This document shows, in pieces, positions 16,821 to 25,218 of a stretch of DNA of 39,629 nucleotides (position 1 is the first letter of the stretch; the number at the start of each line of letters is the position of its first letter). The stretch spans positions 1-39,629 of the forward strand of contig LXTR01000001.1 of the NCBI GenBank assembly GCA_001683825.1. Reading direction: 5' to 3'. Both the position numbers and the translations under genes were made by a program. The notes beneath the pieces were generated by a model that saw nothing but the letters and a program-made list of their open reading frames with translations, was not told the DNA's origin and ran no database searches. The DNA comes from Flavobacteriaceae bacterium CP2B. Lineage in GTDB: Bacteria; Bacteroidota; Bacteroidia; Flavobacteriales; Flavobacteriaceae.

Positions 16821-17510
16821 CTAAAACCTCAACTCATTCAATAGAATGACCATCGCACCCGTGCAGGAAAAGGCGCAAGCTGTCTCCGTACTATCCTGGG
16901 ACCAGGTATACGTTCCTTTATAGCATTCCAGGCTTTCGTCATACGTGCCTTGAAAATGAAAGGTGTTCAGGGAGGTATCCTCCGCTGCGGTATTGCAGTA
17001 TATCATGCCCCCGATTGCTTTCGAAACGCCTTCCAGTTCCAGATCATTCCCATCCATCCTGTAAGTCAGGTCCCAACGCATCCATTCGTATCCCAAAATA
17101 GACGGGTGGAAGGACGTGGCATGGATATACACCTTATGTCTGTCTGGAAAGAACAAAATGCGGGTGGTATCGCTCGGTGTCATTGCTTCATTGGGTAGTC
17201 GGATACCCAATAACCAATCCGCAATATAGTCAAACTTAGGGTCCCAATGGTGGGTATCGATACTTTGCACAACCAACTTGGCATTATAGGCCAGTGAATA
17301 GCCATTCACGCCCTCGTCGAGTAAGTCTGATTTTGTGGGTGAGATCCCCCAACTGGGGTCCGATGTATTATCATCCTTCTGGTCAGTGGGATCTTCCCGG
17401 CTTATTGGGTTGAAGATCAAAGAGGCGTATTCGTCGGACGCGTCGCCGCTGCACTGCCATAAGAGTAGTAGGCCGAGCATCAATGCACTAAGAAAAACCA
17501 TGCGTTTCAT
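16821..17510 (-). CDS. Predicted lipoprotein of unknown function
   Basis: From the ATG at 17510 the product has 229 residues, with a lipoprotein-like signal (MKRMVFLSALMLGLLLLWQC, Cys20). The frame extends upstream to 17609, but those 33 residues are not signal-like. The mature part has an acidic linker (SGDASDEYASL...DPTDQKDDNTSDPSWG) and then a mostly beta-rich region with paired Trp/Tyr (HHWDPKFDYIADWLLGIRLP, LGYEWMRWDLTYRMDGNDLELEG), ending with two Cys (AFSCTG). No family is recognised. It is monocistronic and divergent from the haloperoxidase-like gene. Confidence 0.65.
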   Translation of the reverse strand: MKRMVFLSALMLGLLLLWQCSGDASDEYASLIFNPISREDPTDQKDDNTSDPSWGISPTKSDLLDEGVNGYSLAYNAKLVVQSIDTHHWDPKFDYIADWLLGIRLPNEAMTPSDTTRILFFPDRHKVYIHATSFHPSILGYEWMRWDLTYRMDGNDLELEGVSKAIGGMIYCNTAAEDTSLNTFHFQGTYDESLECYKGTYTWSQDSTETACAFSCTGAMVILLNELRF

Positions 17511-17949
17511 AGCTATATAATTTAACGTTTCCACTAAGCTAACGCTACGCACTGCCCATAACTCTTTTGAATGATATTGACCAATGGTTTGTAGACGAAC
17601 GTCCAACACTGGTCGACAAACTGCAAAAAGAGGTTGTATTCCGGAGGGGAACTCATGGCGAATCCGTCCGGGTCACCGGCTGCTATCGCCCCATCTGCCA
17701 TGGCACAATTGCATGGTAGTTACGGGATATTGCAAGATACTTCTCCTTCTGACCGCGGTCATTTACCAGTACCCATATACACCCCATCCTCAGGCTGTGG
17801 TTCCCCTGAAGCATCCCAACCCGAGAAAAATTCGCCTTTGGTCGGCCGCAACCCGTTGTACATCGTCCAATGGGCTTCCATCGTCCACGAAAGAAATCGG
17901 CAGCCTAATCAGGCAATACTTTTAGCATAAATCATTAATTAACAGCATC
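17511..17949. other. 439-bp divergent intergenic region
   Basis: It separates the minus-strand lipoprotein gene from the plus-strand haloperoxidase-like gene, so it should hold both promoters. Two overlapping plus-strand frames (17584-17925, 17634-17930) show no domain or leader and look spurious. I cannot place a -7 box with confidence. Confidence 0.5.
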
Positions 17950-19338
17950 ATGAAAAAACATGTAAAACATTTGGTGACATTGATCGTGTTGATAGGGATG
18001 AGCGCCTGCGAAAAGGATGAAATAGCCCCTATCGAATCAAAGCCGGATCTTGGTAGTACGGATTCCGAAGCATTGAAAAACTTTAACAACGGGATGATTA
18101 AATCATATCATAACGACGTTGTTCTGAAATGGAACGAGGCCATTAGTTTGGCTATCGATAACAAAATGCCGCCCCCGGCTGAGGCCAGGATTTATGCCAT
18201 GGTTTCACTGGCCATGCATGATGCCCTGAATACTATTGTGCCCAAGTACGAAACCACGGCAGTGGATAACAGCGGTGTCGATGCCAGGGGTGTTTCTAAG
18301 AAGAACATTACACCGCTGGCGGATGCCGCGATCTCACAAGCGGCCTTTGAGGTGCTAACCCAACTATTCCCCGCATCCCAGGCCAGTGCCGATGAACTGT
18401 TGGCTACCATCCTTTCGGGGATCAAAGATGCCGATTATAGGGAAACCGGTATAGCGATTGGTACAGCAGCCGCTTCTGCTTTATTGTTAAAAAGACAGGA
18501 CGACATCCCTATGGGGTTCTCTTCGTACCAGATGGGGACAGATCCAGGGGTACACCAGGCGAATTACATGCCCTGGGCGATTGCTAACCCTCCCATCTGG
18601 CCCAATAATGCCGTATACGCCGCTAATCTGGGAAACCTGGCACCATTTGGAATGGCTTCAGGACACCAATTCAGGGCCGTCCCGCCATATCCCATCAATT
18701 CACGGGAATATACCGCAGACTTTAATGAAGTAAAACGCCTGGGTTGTACTGCATGCCCCGATAGAACCGATGAGCAAACTGAAATTGGGACATTTTGGAT
18801 TGAGAATGTCTCCAGCTCAACAAACAGGATTGCCCGCTTTATGATTCATCAGGAAAAACTGGACGGATGGGAAGCGGCCCGGTTGTTAGCGTTGCTCCAC
18901 ATAACGCAGATCGACGCAAACATCAGTTCATTTGAAGGCAAATATTTTTACAACTACTGGAGACCTATCACGGCCATCCGTGCTGCTGATACGGACGGCA
19001 ATGAGAATACCACCGGCGATTTGGGCTGGACCAGCATATCTACCACCCCACCCACCCCGGATTACCCTTCGACACATGCGTATACCGGTGGTGCCGGATC
19101 CGAGTTATTGAAGCTCTTTTTTGGCAGGGATAAGATTTCGATCAGGGTAACCAGCCCATATTATTTGCCTGGCGTGGAAAGGAAGCTTACCAGTTTCACC
19201 CAAATAGGAAGGGAGAATGCCCTGTCCAGGATCTATATCGGTTTCCATTTCAGGAAGGCTGTCGAGGAGGGTGAAAAAAAGGGGCGTCTACTGGGTAAGT
19301 ATGTATTTGAGCATGCACTTAGGGAACTCAGGCACTAA
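17950..19338 (+). CDS. Vanadium-dependent haloperoxidase / PAP2-superfamily lipoprotein
   Basis: The product has 462 residues. An N-terminal lipoprotein signal ends at C20 (LIGMSAC). The three vanadate/phosphate-binding motifs of the haloperoxidase-PAP2 superfamily are present and ordered: K331-...-R338-P (KYFYNYWRP), P373-S-T-H376 (the PSGH motif with Thr for Gly), and R427-...-H433 (SRIYIGFHF), where the last His would be the axial vanadate ligand. Length and the spaced N-terminal helical domain (YAMVSLAMHDALNTIV) match bacterial vanadium haloperoxidase-like proteins rather than short phosphatases. Whether it oxidises halides or dephosphorylates a substrate cannot be decided from sequence. 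A TonB receptor gene follows after 347 bases on the same strand. Confidence 0.87.
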   Translation: MKKHVKHLVTLIVLIGMSACEKDEIAPIESKPDLGSTDSEALKNFNNGMIKSYHNDVVLKWNEAISLAIDNKMPPPAEARIYAMVSLAMHDALNTIVPKYETTAVDNSGVDARGVSKKNITPLADAAISQAAFEVLTQLFPASQASADELLATILSGIKDADYRETGIAIGTAAASALLLKRQDDIPMGFSSYQMGTDPGVHQANYMPWAIANPPIWPNNAVYAANLGNLAPFGMASGHQFRAVPPYPINSREYTADFNEVKRLGCTACPDRTDEQTEIGTFWIENVSSSTNRIARFMIHQEKLDGWEAARLLALLHITQIDANISSFEGKYFYNYWRPITAIRAADTDGNENTTGDLGWTSISTTPPTPDYPSTHAYTGGAGSELLKLFFGRDKISIRVTSPYYLPGVERKLTSFTQIGRENALSRIYIGFHFRKAVEEGEKKGRLLGKYVFEHALRELRH

Positions 19339-19685
19339 CGGTGATACGAATACATGGACATTCGGTCAGGTTGCCTGGCCGAATGTTGTGTTCCACGATG
19401 TGGCGGAAAGCTTCAAAAATTGGAGTTCCCGATCAGATTTTGAACCGATTGCCCCAGTGATCAAAAGAAAGGCAGGAACACGTAATCGCCCTATCCTAAC
19501 CTTCCCCACTGCATTGATTTTAAGACCAATACCATGCCGTTTAAACTATTTACACACTTGCAGAATTATGAATTTCGCAATGAAATTTGAACTATATTCA
19601 TGCTGTAAAATACCCTCGCCGATGTTTACCGGCAATGCATGAAGATAGTGGCTGTTGGGCCAGGGACCATTATTTTTTCAATACG
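19339..19685. other. 347-bp gap between the haloperoxidase-like gene and the TonB receptor
   Basis: No gene is supported. The frame of the receptor gene is open upstream to 19587, but the signal peptide places the start at 19686. I see no clear terminator or TAnnTTTG box. Confidence 0.45.
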
Positions 19686-22136
19686 ATGAAAAATACAATC
19701 CGTTTTATCTTTTGCTTCCTCCTCCCTATGCTTTGTTATAGCCAGAATACCCTTTCCGGCCGCATTGTGGACCCCCTTGGAGCAGGAATCCACAATGTCA
19801 ATATTTTTATCCAATTTTCGGCTAAGGGCACCATTTCTGACAGTGAGGGATACTTTCAGTTGGAACTGGAAAACGGAAGCTACGAAATCAGCATCTCGTC
19901 TCTTGGTTATGCCTCCAGGATCATACACGTCACCGTGCGCGATGCAAAGATAGACCTGGGGAACATCAATTTGGATGCTTCTGTTGAAATTTTGGACGAA
20001 GCTGTCATATCGGGCTCCAGAAGATTGGAGCTCATGACCCAATCAGCGGCTGCGATTAACCTGATCAACGCAGGTCGATTTGAAAATTTTATCGGAAGCC
20101 CTGAAGAACTTTTTGCCCTTCAGAAAGGAGTTGATTTTTCGCGTATTGGAAATTTCTGGGGCAACATCAGTATCCGGGGGTTCAACAGTGCCTTCAACCA
20201 AAAGATGCTCCTGCTTGATGACAACCGGATTTCGCATACCCGTATCCGGACCCCCGTGGGCCCCATGAGCGCTTTTGTGAAAGAGGATGTCGAAAGGGTC
20301 GAGATAGTATTGGGTCCTTCTTCTGCGCTTTACGGCCCCAACTGCCTGAATGGTTTGTTCAATACCCTCTCTAAATCCCCATTCCAGTATCCCGGGACGG
20401 ATATCGTAATGGGTGCGGGTTCTAATGAGCTGCTCAATTTCAGGTTTCGTCATGCCCATGCCCTCAATAAAAATTGGGCATACAAGGTTACTTCAGAATA
20501 TATTTCCGGTAGAGAGGAGGAATTCACGGACTCGGTATATATAGCCACTTCCGAGCCCGGGGTATACGAGGGAAAGGCGGAAATAGGTGTTGCAAGGGAT
20601 GTGAATTTCCTCAAAGGATTGGCAGCCGTATTTTATAAGCCAGGTGACAGGAGTGAACTGGGGATAAATTATACATTTAACGAAAGTGATAATCTCAGCG
20701 GGGGCAGCAGGAATAATTTGTCCGACTGGAATATATCAAGTCTTCAGGCCACGTATAAATCCGGGCAGTGGTTTTCGCAGTTGTACAAAACTTGGATCCG
20801 TATGGATCGCTCTGTCAGCGTATATACCCGCACGCTGAATTATTATACCCTTCTTGCCCAGGGTCAGTCCGAAGAGGAAGCCTTTGCCAACTCTTTAAAC
20901 GGACCAAGGGCCGCTGTCATAAAGGAAGACTCGCACCGGTGGAACGCTGAAGTTCAATACAATGCAAGTATTGGAAATTTGGATATGGTCGCAGGCTTTC
21001 AATTCCAAAAAGAAGCAGCCTTTTCTAATCACACCTATTTGCTGGACGAGGAGGGTCCCATAAAATTGAGCCAGTATGGGCTATACGGCCAGATAATGTA
21101 TGACATAAGCGAATCCGGAATCCAGCTTGTCGCCACGGTCCGGGCAGATGAGCACAGTTTGTTTGGGTTCAATTTTTTACCCAAGGTAGGGGTTACCTTT
21201 ACCAAGAACCGGGGTACCTGGCGCTTGACCTTTGGAGAAGGCTTTAGTACGCCAACGATCATCAATACCCATATGAGCTTGATCGGAGGCATGATGCTGG
21301 GCAACAGCGACGGGTATACCTTGTCAGATGGCACCAAAATAGCACCGATAGCCCCAGAAACCATACAGACCCTGGAACTGGGCTACAAGGATATACTCAT
21401 GGATGGAAAGTTGTATCTGGATATGGATATCTATTACAATTGGGCCAAAAACATGATAAGCCCAATAATAAACATTGTTCCCGGCGGAACTTCTGGGGGG
21501 GCAGTGGTTACCCACAGGGGCAACCGGCCCATCACGGATTTTACTCAGGGCCCGGCACCCGGCACGCTGGATCCGGGGGCTGTCATTTTCACCAACATCA
21601 ACTTTGGGGAGGCAAACACCTATGGATTTGACATCGGCTTAAACTACTACTTTACAACTCATTATAACCTCACCCTTAACTATTCCTACTTCGATTATAG
21701 TATCGATAGAAACGACCTTAAAAATGACGTGAACAGCGATGGCAGGGTGGATGACAATGATATGTCAATTAATACCCCAAAAAACAAGATCAGTTCAGCA
21801 TTCAATGCGAAGTATAATAAGTTTCAAGCCTCTGTGTTTGCACGATGGATACAAAAATTTGACTTCTTTTCGGGAGGTAGTGTTGCTGCAAGAACGAATT
21901 TAGACAATATATACAATGGTTCGCCCGTCATTGAGGGCAGTCGTGTTGGCGATACCTGGAATTACGGACCTCTTGGAGGATTTTACCTAAGTTCCAACGG
22001 GAGTTATCAATTGACCAAATCATTGAACCTCGGGCTTTTTGTCAACAACATCTTAGGAAGGGGAAACTATGAATTCATATCGTCGCCACCAACAGAGACC
22101 ACCTTTGGTATCGAGGCCAAACTCTCCTTCAACTAA
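19686..22136 (+). CDS. TonB-dependent outer-membrane receptor with a carboxypeptidase-regulatory-like domain
   Basis: The ATG at 19686 gives 816 residues, beginning with a signal peptide (MKNTIRFIFCFLLPMLCYSQ). Residues 21-105 are a carboxypeptidase-D-regulatory-like domain (LSGRIVDPLGAGIHNVNIFI, then GYFQLELENGSYEISISSLGYAS). The plug domain follows: SIRGFNSAFNQKMLLLDDNR and the typical end VERVEIVLGPSSALYGPNCLNGLFN. The remainder is a 22-strand-type barrel ending in a strand with terminal Phe (TTFGIEAKLSFN). It imports a large substrate using TonB energy. There is no partner SusD gene, so it is not a classic glycan SusCD pair. An Asp-rich turn (NDVNSDGRVDDNDMS) near the C-terminal third looks like an extracellular calcium-binding loop. 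The substrate is unknown. Confidence 0.93.
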   Translation: MKNTIRFIFCFLLPMLCYSQNTLSGRIVDPLGAGIHNVNIFIQFSAKGTISDSEGYFQLELENGSYEISISSLGYASRIIHVTVRDAKIDLGNINLDASVEILDEAVISGSRRLELMTQSAAAINLINAGRFENFIGSPEELFALQKGVDFSRIGNFWGNISIRGFNSAFNQKMLLLDDNRISHTRIRTPVGPMSAFVKEDVERVEIVLGPSSALYGPNCLNGLFNTLSKSPFQYPGTDIVMGAGSNELLNFRFRHAHALNKNWAYKVTSEYISGREEEFTDSVYIATSEPGVYEGKAEIGVARDVNFLKGLAAVFYKPGDRSELGINYTFNESDNLSGGSRNNLSDWNISSLQATYKSGQWFSQLYKTWIRMDRSVSVYTRTLNYYTLLAQGQSEEEAFANSLNGPRAAVIKEDSHRWNAEVQYNASIGNLDMVAGFQFQKEAAFSNHTYLLDEEGPIKLSQYGLYGQIMYDISESGIQLVATVRADEHSLFGFNFLPKVGVTFTKNRGTWRLTFGEGFSTPTIINTHMSLIGGMMLGNSDGYTLSDGTKIAPIAPETIQTLELGYKDILMDGKLYLDMDIYYNWAKNMISPIINIVPGGTSGGAVVTHRGNRPITDFTQGPAPGTLDPGAVIFTNINFGEANTYGFDIGLNYYFTTHYNLTLNYSYFDYSIDRNDLKNDVNSDGRVDDNDMSINTPKNKISSAFNAKYNKFQASVFARWIQKFDFFSGGSVAARTNLDNIYNGSPVIEGSRVGDTWNYGPLGGFYLSSNGSYQLTKSLNLGLFVNNILGRGNYEFISSPPTETTFGIEAKLSFN

Positions 22137-22181
22137 ACAGGCGGTGTACGGGAGCAGGTGCCCCCGGCAATCGCATGAACG

Positions 22182-22910
22182 TTAGCGCTCTTCAACCCCA
22201 TCCGGCAGGTTAAACCTGTCCGGGGTTAACTTCTTAAAGGAATTCACGTAACTCCGGCCAATAGGCAGTTCTCTTTTTCCGATCTCAATATCGTTTTTCG
22301 TATAGGCTGTTATTTTTTCTATAGATACCAAATAGGAACGGTGTATTCGCATAAAAGAAGACTTCGGCAACATATTCTCCACACTGTTGAGCGTTTGTTT
22401 CACCCTGATTTTCTGCTCATTTTCCCTGTGGATAACGATATAGTCTTTAAAACTTTCAATGTACAGGATATCTTCGAGGAATACCTTTACCATTTTGCGA
22501 TCTACCCGGAAATAAAGGAACCCAGGGGAAGTAGCCGGGGAATCAGGGGCTATAGTATTGAGGAGACAATATTTGTTGACAGCTTTTACAAAGCGTTCGA
22601 AGGATATGGGCTTCAACAAATAATCGACAGCGTCCAATTCAAAGGCTTCAATGGCGAAATCCTTATGGGCCGTGGTGAAAATAACCTTGGGCGGGTGTTG
22701 CAATGTTTTAATTAAATCTGTTCCCAATAGCTTGGGCATGTGTACATCCAAAAACATAAGGTCGACACGGTTTTCACGCAAGGCAGTGATGGCCTCGAAG
22801 GCATTTTTACAACACCCAACCAAGGTTAGTTGAGGTACCCAATCCATATAATTGGAAAGCACTTTCAGGGCAGGGGGCTCATCATCAACGATTATACAAT
22901 TACACTGCAT
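22182..22910 (-). CDS. LytTR-family response regulator
   Basis: The product has 242 residues. The receiver domain (residues 1-120) has acidic D9/D10, the phosphoacceptor D55 in LMFLDVHMP, and the KPIS lysine following DAVDYLL. A LytTR DNA-binding domain occupies about residues 135-235 (VFLEDILYIESFKDYIVIH, FMRIHRSYLVSIEKI, ELPIGRSYVNSFKK). Its start codon lies 11 bases inside the 3' end of the upstream kinase gene, so the two are translationally coupled and form one signalling pair. Target genes are unknown. The neighbouring TonB receptor, convergent with it, is a candidate only by proximity. Confidence 0.95.
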   Translation of the reverse strand: MQCNCIIVDDEPPALKVLSNYMDWVPQLTLVGCCKNAFEAITALRENRVDLMFLDVHMPKLLGTDLIKTLQHPPKVIFTTAHKDFAIEAFELDAVDYLLKPISFERFVKAVNKYCLLNTIAPDSPATSPGFLYFRVDRKMVKVFLEDILYIESFKDYIVIHRENEQKIRVKQTLNSVENMLPKSSFMRIHRSYLVSIEKITAYTKNDIEIGKRELPIGRSYVNSFKKLTPDRFNLPDGVEER

Positions 22911-23991
22911 ACTTCGTGGTTTTTTCGGTAGGTTGGAGTGGGTCTTCGTATTTCCCTTCTAAGGCTTCCAACGCGATATCGAGGTTTACCACAAAGGCTT
23001 CATCCAGCCTTATTGTTTCGATTTGGTGGCGTTCCCTGTAAAGCAATTGAAGCCTTTTGACGACGTTCTGCAACCCTATGCCACCCGGACCAGGCGGGTG
23101 GCCGTCCGGATTGGGTTCAATACTATTTACCAGCTTAAAATGCATCGTATTTCCCTCCAGGGTAAGGTTAAAATTGATCCAGCACTGATCGATCTGTTTG
23201 CTGGTTCCATGCTTGAATGCATTTTCCAAAAAAGGAAGCAGCAACAGTGGTGCAATCTGATAGTTTTCTACATCACCAACAACGGTTACAGAAATTTCCA
23301 GGCGCTCTCCATAACGCAATTGCTCCAGGGTTATATAGTTTTGCATCAATTCTATCTCTTTGGCCAGGGGTATCCTGGGTGTATTGCTTTCATAGATCAT
23401 AAAGCGCAACAAACCAGATAGTTTCATGACTATTTCAGGCGATTTTGGTGAATATTCCAGGGTATGCGAATAAAGGTTGTTCAGGGTGTTGAACAGAAAA
23501 TGCGGATGCAGTTGCGCCCTTAGCAACTGAAGTTCTGCAAGGGTACGTTGCTGTTCGGCCTCAATGGTTTGTTTGCGTTGAAAATACCAGTATTTAAGTA
23601 ATTTGATAGATGCAGCTATTGCCCCGACATGAATAAAGGGAAGGATGTTCCTTCCCACAGTGAGGGATGCCCCCTGCAGAGCAGCAACACTATTCACAGA
23701 TAATTGAGCCAATATGGTATAAAGCGCACATACCACCACCAAAAGGATAAAGCCACCAAAAAAATGCCAGAATTTCCTCTTGAGAAGGTATCTGGGCACC
23801 AGGAAATACAGTAAAGTATAGACCATCACTACATGACCAGGAAGGAAAAACAGGGCGTTGGCGAAGGATTTTCTTGGTTCAACATCCAATCCAAATCCCC
23901 ATGCAAAATAGGTTATGATCAGGATCCAAAACAGTAAATGCAAAAAAAGGGTCCTCAATACCTTAAACCAATCCGTTTGTAATGCCTTCAT
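22900..23991 (-). CDS. LytS/YehU-type sensor histidine kinase
   Basis: The product has 363 residues. Four hydrophobic segments occupy about residues 11-140 (LFLHLLFWILIITYFAWGFG, VVMVYTLLYFLVPRYLL, FILLVVVCALYTILAQL, PFIHVGAIAASIKLL). A short coiled linker then leads to the His_kinase domain (PF06580), with the phosphoacceptor H164 in LHPHFLFNTLNNLYSHTLE. The ATPase part has the N box (LLLLPFLENAFKHGT) and a G-rich loop (GPGGIGLQNVVKRL). It pairs with the overlapping LytTR regulator. No extracytoplasmic sensor domain is visible, so the signal is probably sensed in the membrane. Confidence 0.94.
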   Translation of the reverse strand: MKALQTDWFKVLRTLFLHLLFWILIITYFAWGFGLDVEPRKSFANALFFLPGHVVMVYTLLYFLVPRYLLKRKFWHFFGGFILLVVVCALYTILAQLSVNSVAALQGASLTVGRNILPFIHVGAIAASIKLLKYWYFQRKQTIEAEQQRTLAELQLLRAQLHPHFLFNTLNNLYSHTLEYSPKSPEIVMKLSGLLRFMIYESNTPRIPLAKEIELMQNYITLEQLRYGERLEISVTVVGDVENYQIAPLLLLPFLENAFKHGTSKQIDQCWINFNLTLEGNTMHFKLVNSIEPNPDGHPPGPGGIGLQNVVKRLQLLYRERHQIETIRLDEAFVVNLDIALEALEGKYEDPLQPTEKTTKYAV

Positions 23992-24587
23992 GCCTGAAGA
24001 ATTTTAAGATTGGACCAGCTATAGTGATGGTGGGGACCTTAGAATCCGCTAAGGTGCTTCAACCAGACTTTTGCATGCCCTTACGCAAGTTGGGATTCTC
24101 ATAATACCTCCTTCAAACATACTCTCGAACCCGGTCAAATTCCATCATGAAATATAATCAAAATTCGATTACATTACTGAATATTAACGAACTATCCATT
24201 GGATAGGGACCACGTGAAAAACTACCTCACAAGAAATCCCAGGTCGCACCGCAAGGCCTGTCATTCAAAGGTCTCGGGGCTTTGAGCGATAAGCCCCCCC
24301 CACGGGCCGGCAGGAACATCGATGTAAGTCATACCGGCCGCAACCCATTGGGCCTTATCGTAAATTGAAAAGGTGAAACTTCTGAACGCCAGCCAATCTC
24401 CATGGTCTGTTACGCATAAAAATTCGGCCGCATTCTGAGGTCGTCACTGCTTTTTTTTGGATACCGTCCTGGCTGGCAACCAAATAACGTGGATAACCGT
24501 CATTCGGATACGATTTCAAAGCCCCTATGGAAACGCAGCCATATAAGTACCGGATAATGAGAAACCGGAATAAATCAATGCAAAAAG
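23992..24587. other. 596-bp intergenic region; no gene supported
   Basis: Upstream of the kinase gene and before the tRNA-Ser promoter. It holds a hairpin with stem GGGGCTT (24276-24282) and AAGCCCC (24291-24297), followed by further C residues rather than a T-run. No reading frame is convincing. Confidence 0.5.
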
Positions 24588-24618
24588 TTGCGTGATAGGA
24601 TATATCGGATTACATTTG
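24588..24618 (+). promoter_or_regulatory. Promoter of tRNA-Ser
   Basis: TTG at 24588-24590 and TACATTTG at 24611-24618 match the Bacteroidota -33 TTG and -7 TAnnTTTG elements, with 20 bases between. Transcription would start near 24624, leaving a 5' leader of about 30 bases before the tRNA. Confidence 0.65.
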
Positions 24619-24653
24619 CATCCGCATTTTGATATGCGAGTTCATAATTTTAT

Positions 24654-24737
24654 GGAGAGGTGCCGGAGTGGTAACGGAGCAGATTGCTAATCTGTCGACG
24701 GGTAACCGTCGCCTGGGTTCGAGTCCCAGTCTCTCCG
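24654..24737 (+). tRNA. tRNA-Ser (anticodon GCT)
   Basis: The acceptor GGAGAGG pairs with TCTCTCC (one G-T at the base). The anticodon arm is CAGAT-TGCTA-type, with GCT read in CAGATTGCTAATCTG (decodes AGC). A long variable arm (GACGGGTAACCGTC) marks it as class II serine. The T arm is CTGGG-TTCGAGT-CCCAG. The 3' CCA is not encoded. Confidence 0.95.
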
Positions 24738-24743
24738 CATTCT

Positions 24744-24776
24744 CCCGCTAGTGCGGGATTTGGCGGACAAATCCGC
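24744..24776 (+). terminator. Paired hairpins after tRNA-Ser
   Basis: CCCGC/GCGGG (24744-24757) and GCGGA/TCCGC (24763-24776) form two adjacent short stems directly after the tRNA. Neither is followed by a strong T-run, so they may be processing or weak termination signals. Confidence 0.4.
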
Positions 24777-24909
24777 GGAAGATATGTTCTTTCAGATCCT
24801 ATTTTTTATCCATTCCAAGGAGTTCCCTGGAATTTGGGATTTGAAAATTGAAAGTACGGCCCGGGCTGTCCCGGGTGGAAGTCCCAATGCTCGCTGCTCC
24901 GCAGCTCGG

Positions 24910-24971
24910 TTGGGATGTACTGCGCCCGGTGATCGCGTCCTGACCGAAGCGTCAGGAAGGCCGCAGAAGTT
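24910..24971 (+). pseudogene. Degenerate tRNA-Pro-like sequence
   Basis: This stretch aligns with the functional tRNA-Pro about 110 bases downstream. Both have GATGTA/GGTGTA, then GCCCGGTnATCGCG, an anticodon-type stem starting CCTG and ending CAGGA, then GGCCGCAG and GTTC. The relic keeps a perfect 7-bp stem (TCCTGAC/GTCAGGA), but its loop has no TGG anticodon, and the T arm and acceptor are lost. It is read as a decayed tRNA-Pro copy or the remnant of a past integration at this locus. Confidence 0.6.
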
Positions 24972-25023
24972 CTTACATAAATGAAACTGCAGGATTTGTC
25001 CCTGCAAAAGCAAATACACCACT

Positions 25024-25098
25024 CGGGGTGTAGCGTAGCCCGGTTATCGCGCCTGCTTTGGGAGCAGGAGGCCGCAGGTTCGAATCCTGCCACCCCGA
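25024..25098 (+). tRNA. tRNA-Pro (anticodon TGG), island attachment gene
   Basis: The acceptor CGGGGTG pairs with CACCCCG, with discriminator A. The anticodon arm is CCTGC-TTTGGGA-GCAGG, with TGG as anticodon. The T arm is GCAGG-TTCGAAT-CCTGC. An integrase gene begins 119 bases beyond the 3' end, which makes this tRNA the probable integration site of the AT-rich island to its right. Confidence 0.96.
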
Positions 25099-25100
25099 CT

Positions 25101-25115
25101 AACTGATTGTCAGTT
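25101..25115. repeat. Inverted repeat at the tRNA-Pro / island junction
   Basis: AACTGA-TTG-TCAGTT begins three bases after the tRNA discriminator. A short palindrome at a tRNA 3' junction could be part of the attachment site or an integrase binding site. It could equally be a processing hairpin. Confidence 0.4.
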
Positions 25116-25120
25116 ATTTA

Positions 25121-25156
25121 AGCCAGTTTGAACAGAGTTTCAGACTGGCTTTTTTC
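25121..25156 (+). terminator. Intrinsic terminator after tRNA-Pro
   Basis: AGCCAGT (25121-25127) pairs with ACTGGCT (25144-25150), followed by a T-run (25150-25155). Confidence 0.8.
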
Positions 25157-25197
25157 TTTCCAGATATCAGTCAAACCCCTTATTTTGTGTATATTTC

Positions 25198-25218
25198 TAG
25201 TCAGATAATAGTCAGATA
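25198..25218. repeat. Tandem 10-bp direct repeat abutting the integrase start
   Basis: TAGTCAGATA occurs at 25198-25207 and 25209-25218, a period of 11 bases (one helical turn). It overlaps the A of the integrase ATG. It could be an operator or an arm-type integrase site. Confidence 0.45.

Noticed and set aside
17584-17930. Two plus-strand ORFs ahead of the haloperoxidase-like gene
   Set aside because: They overlap in different frames, lack domains and end before a gene that has its own signal peptide.
24806-25093. Minus-strand ORF starting MAGFEPAASCSQSRRDNRAT
   Set aside because: It is the antisense translation of tRNA-Pro and its relic, a common spurious annotation at tRNA genes.
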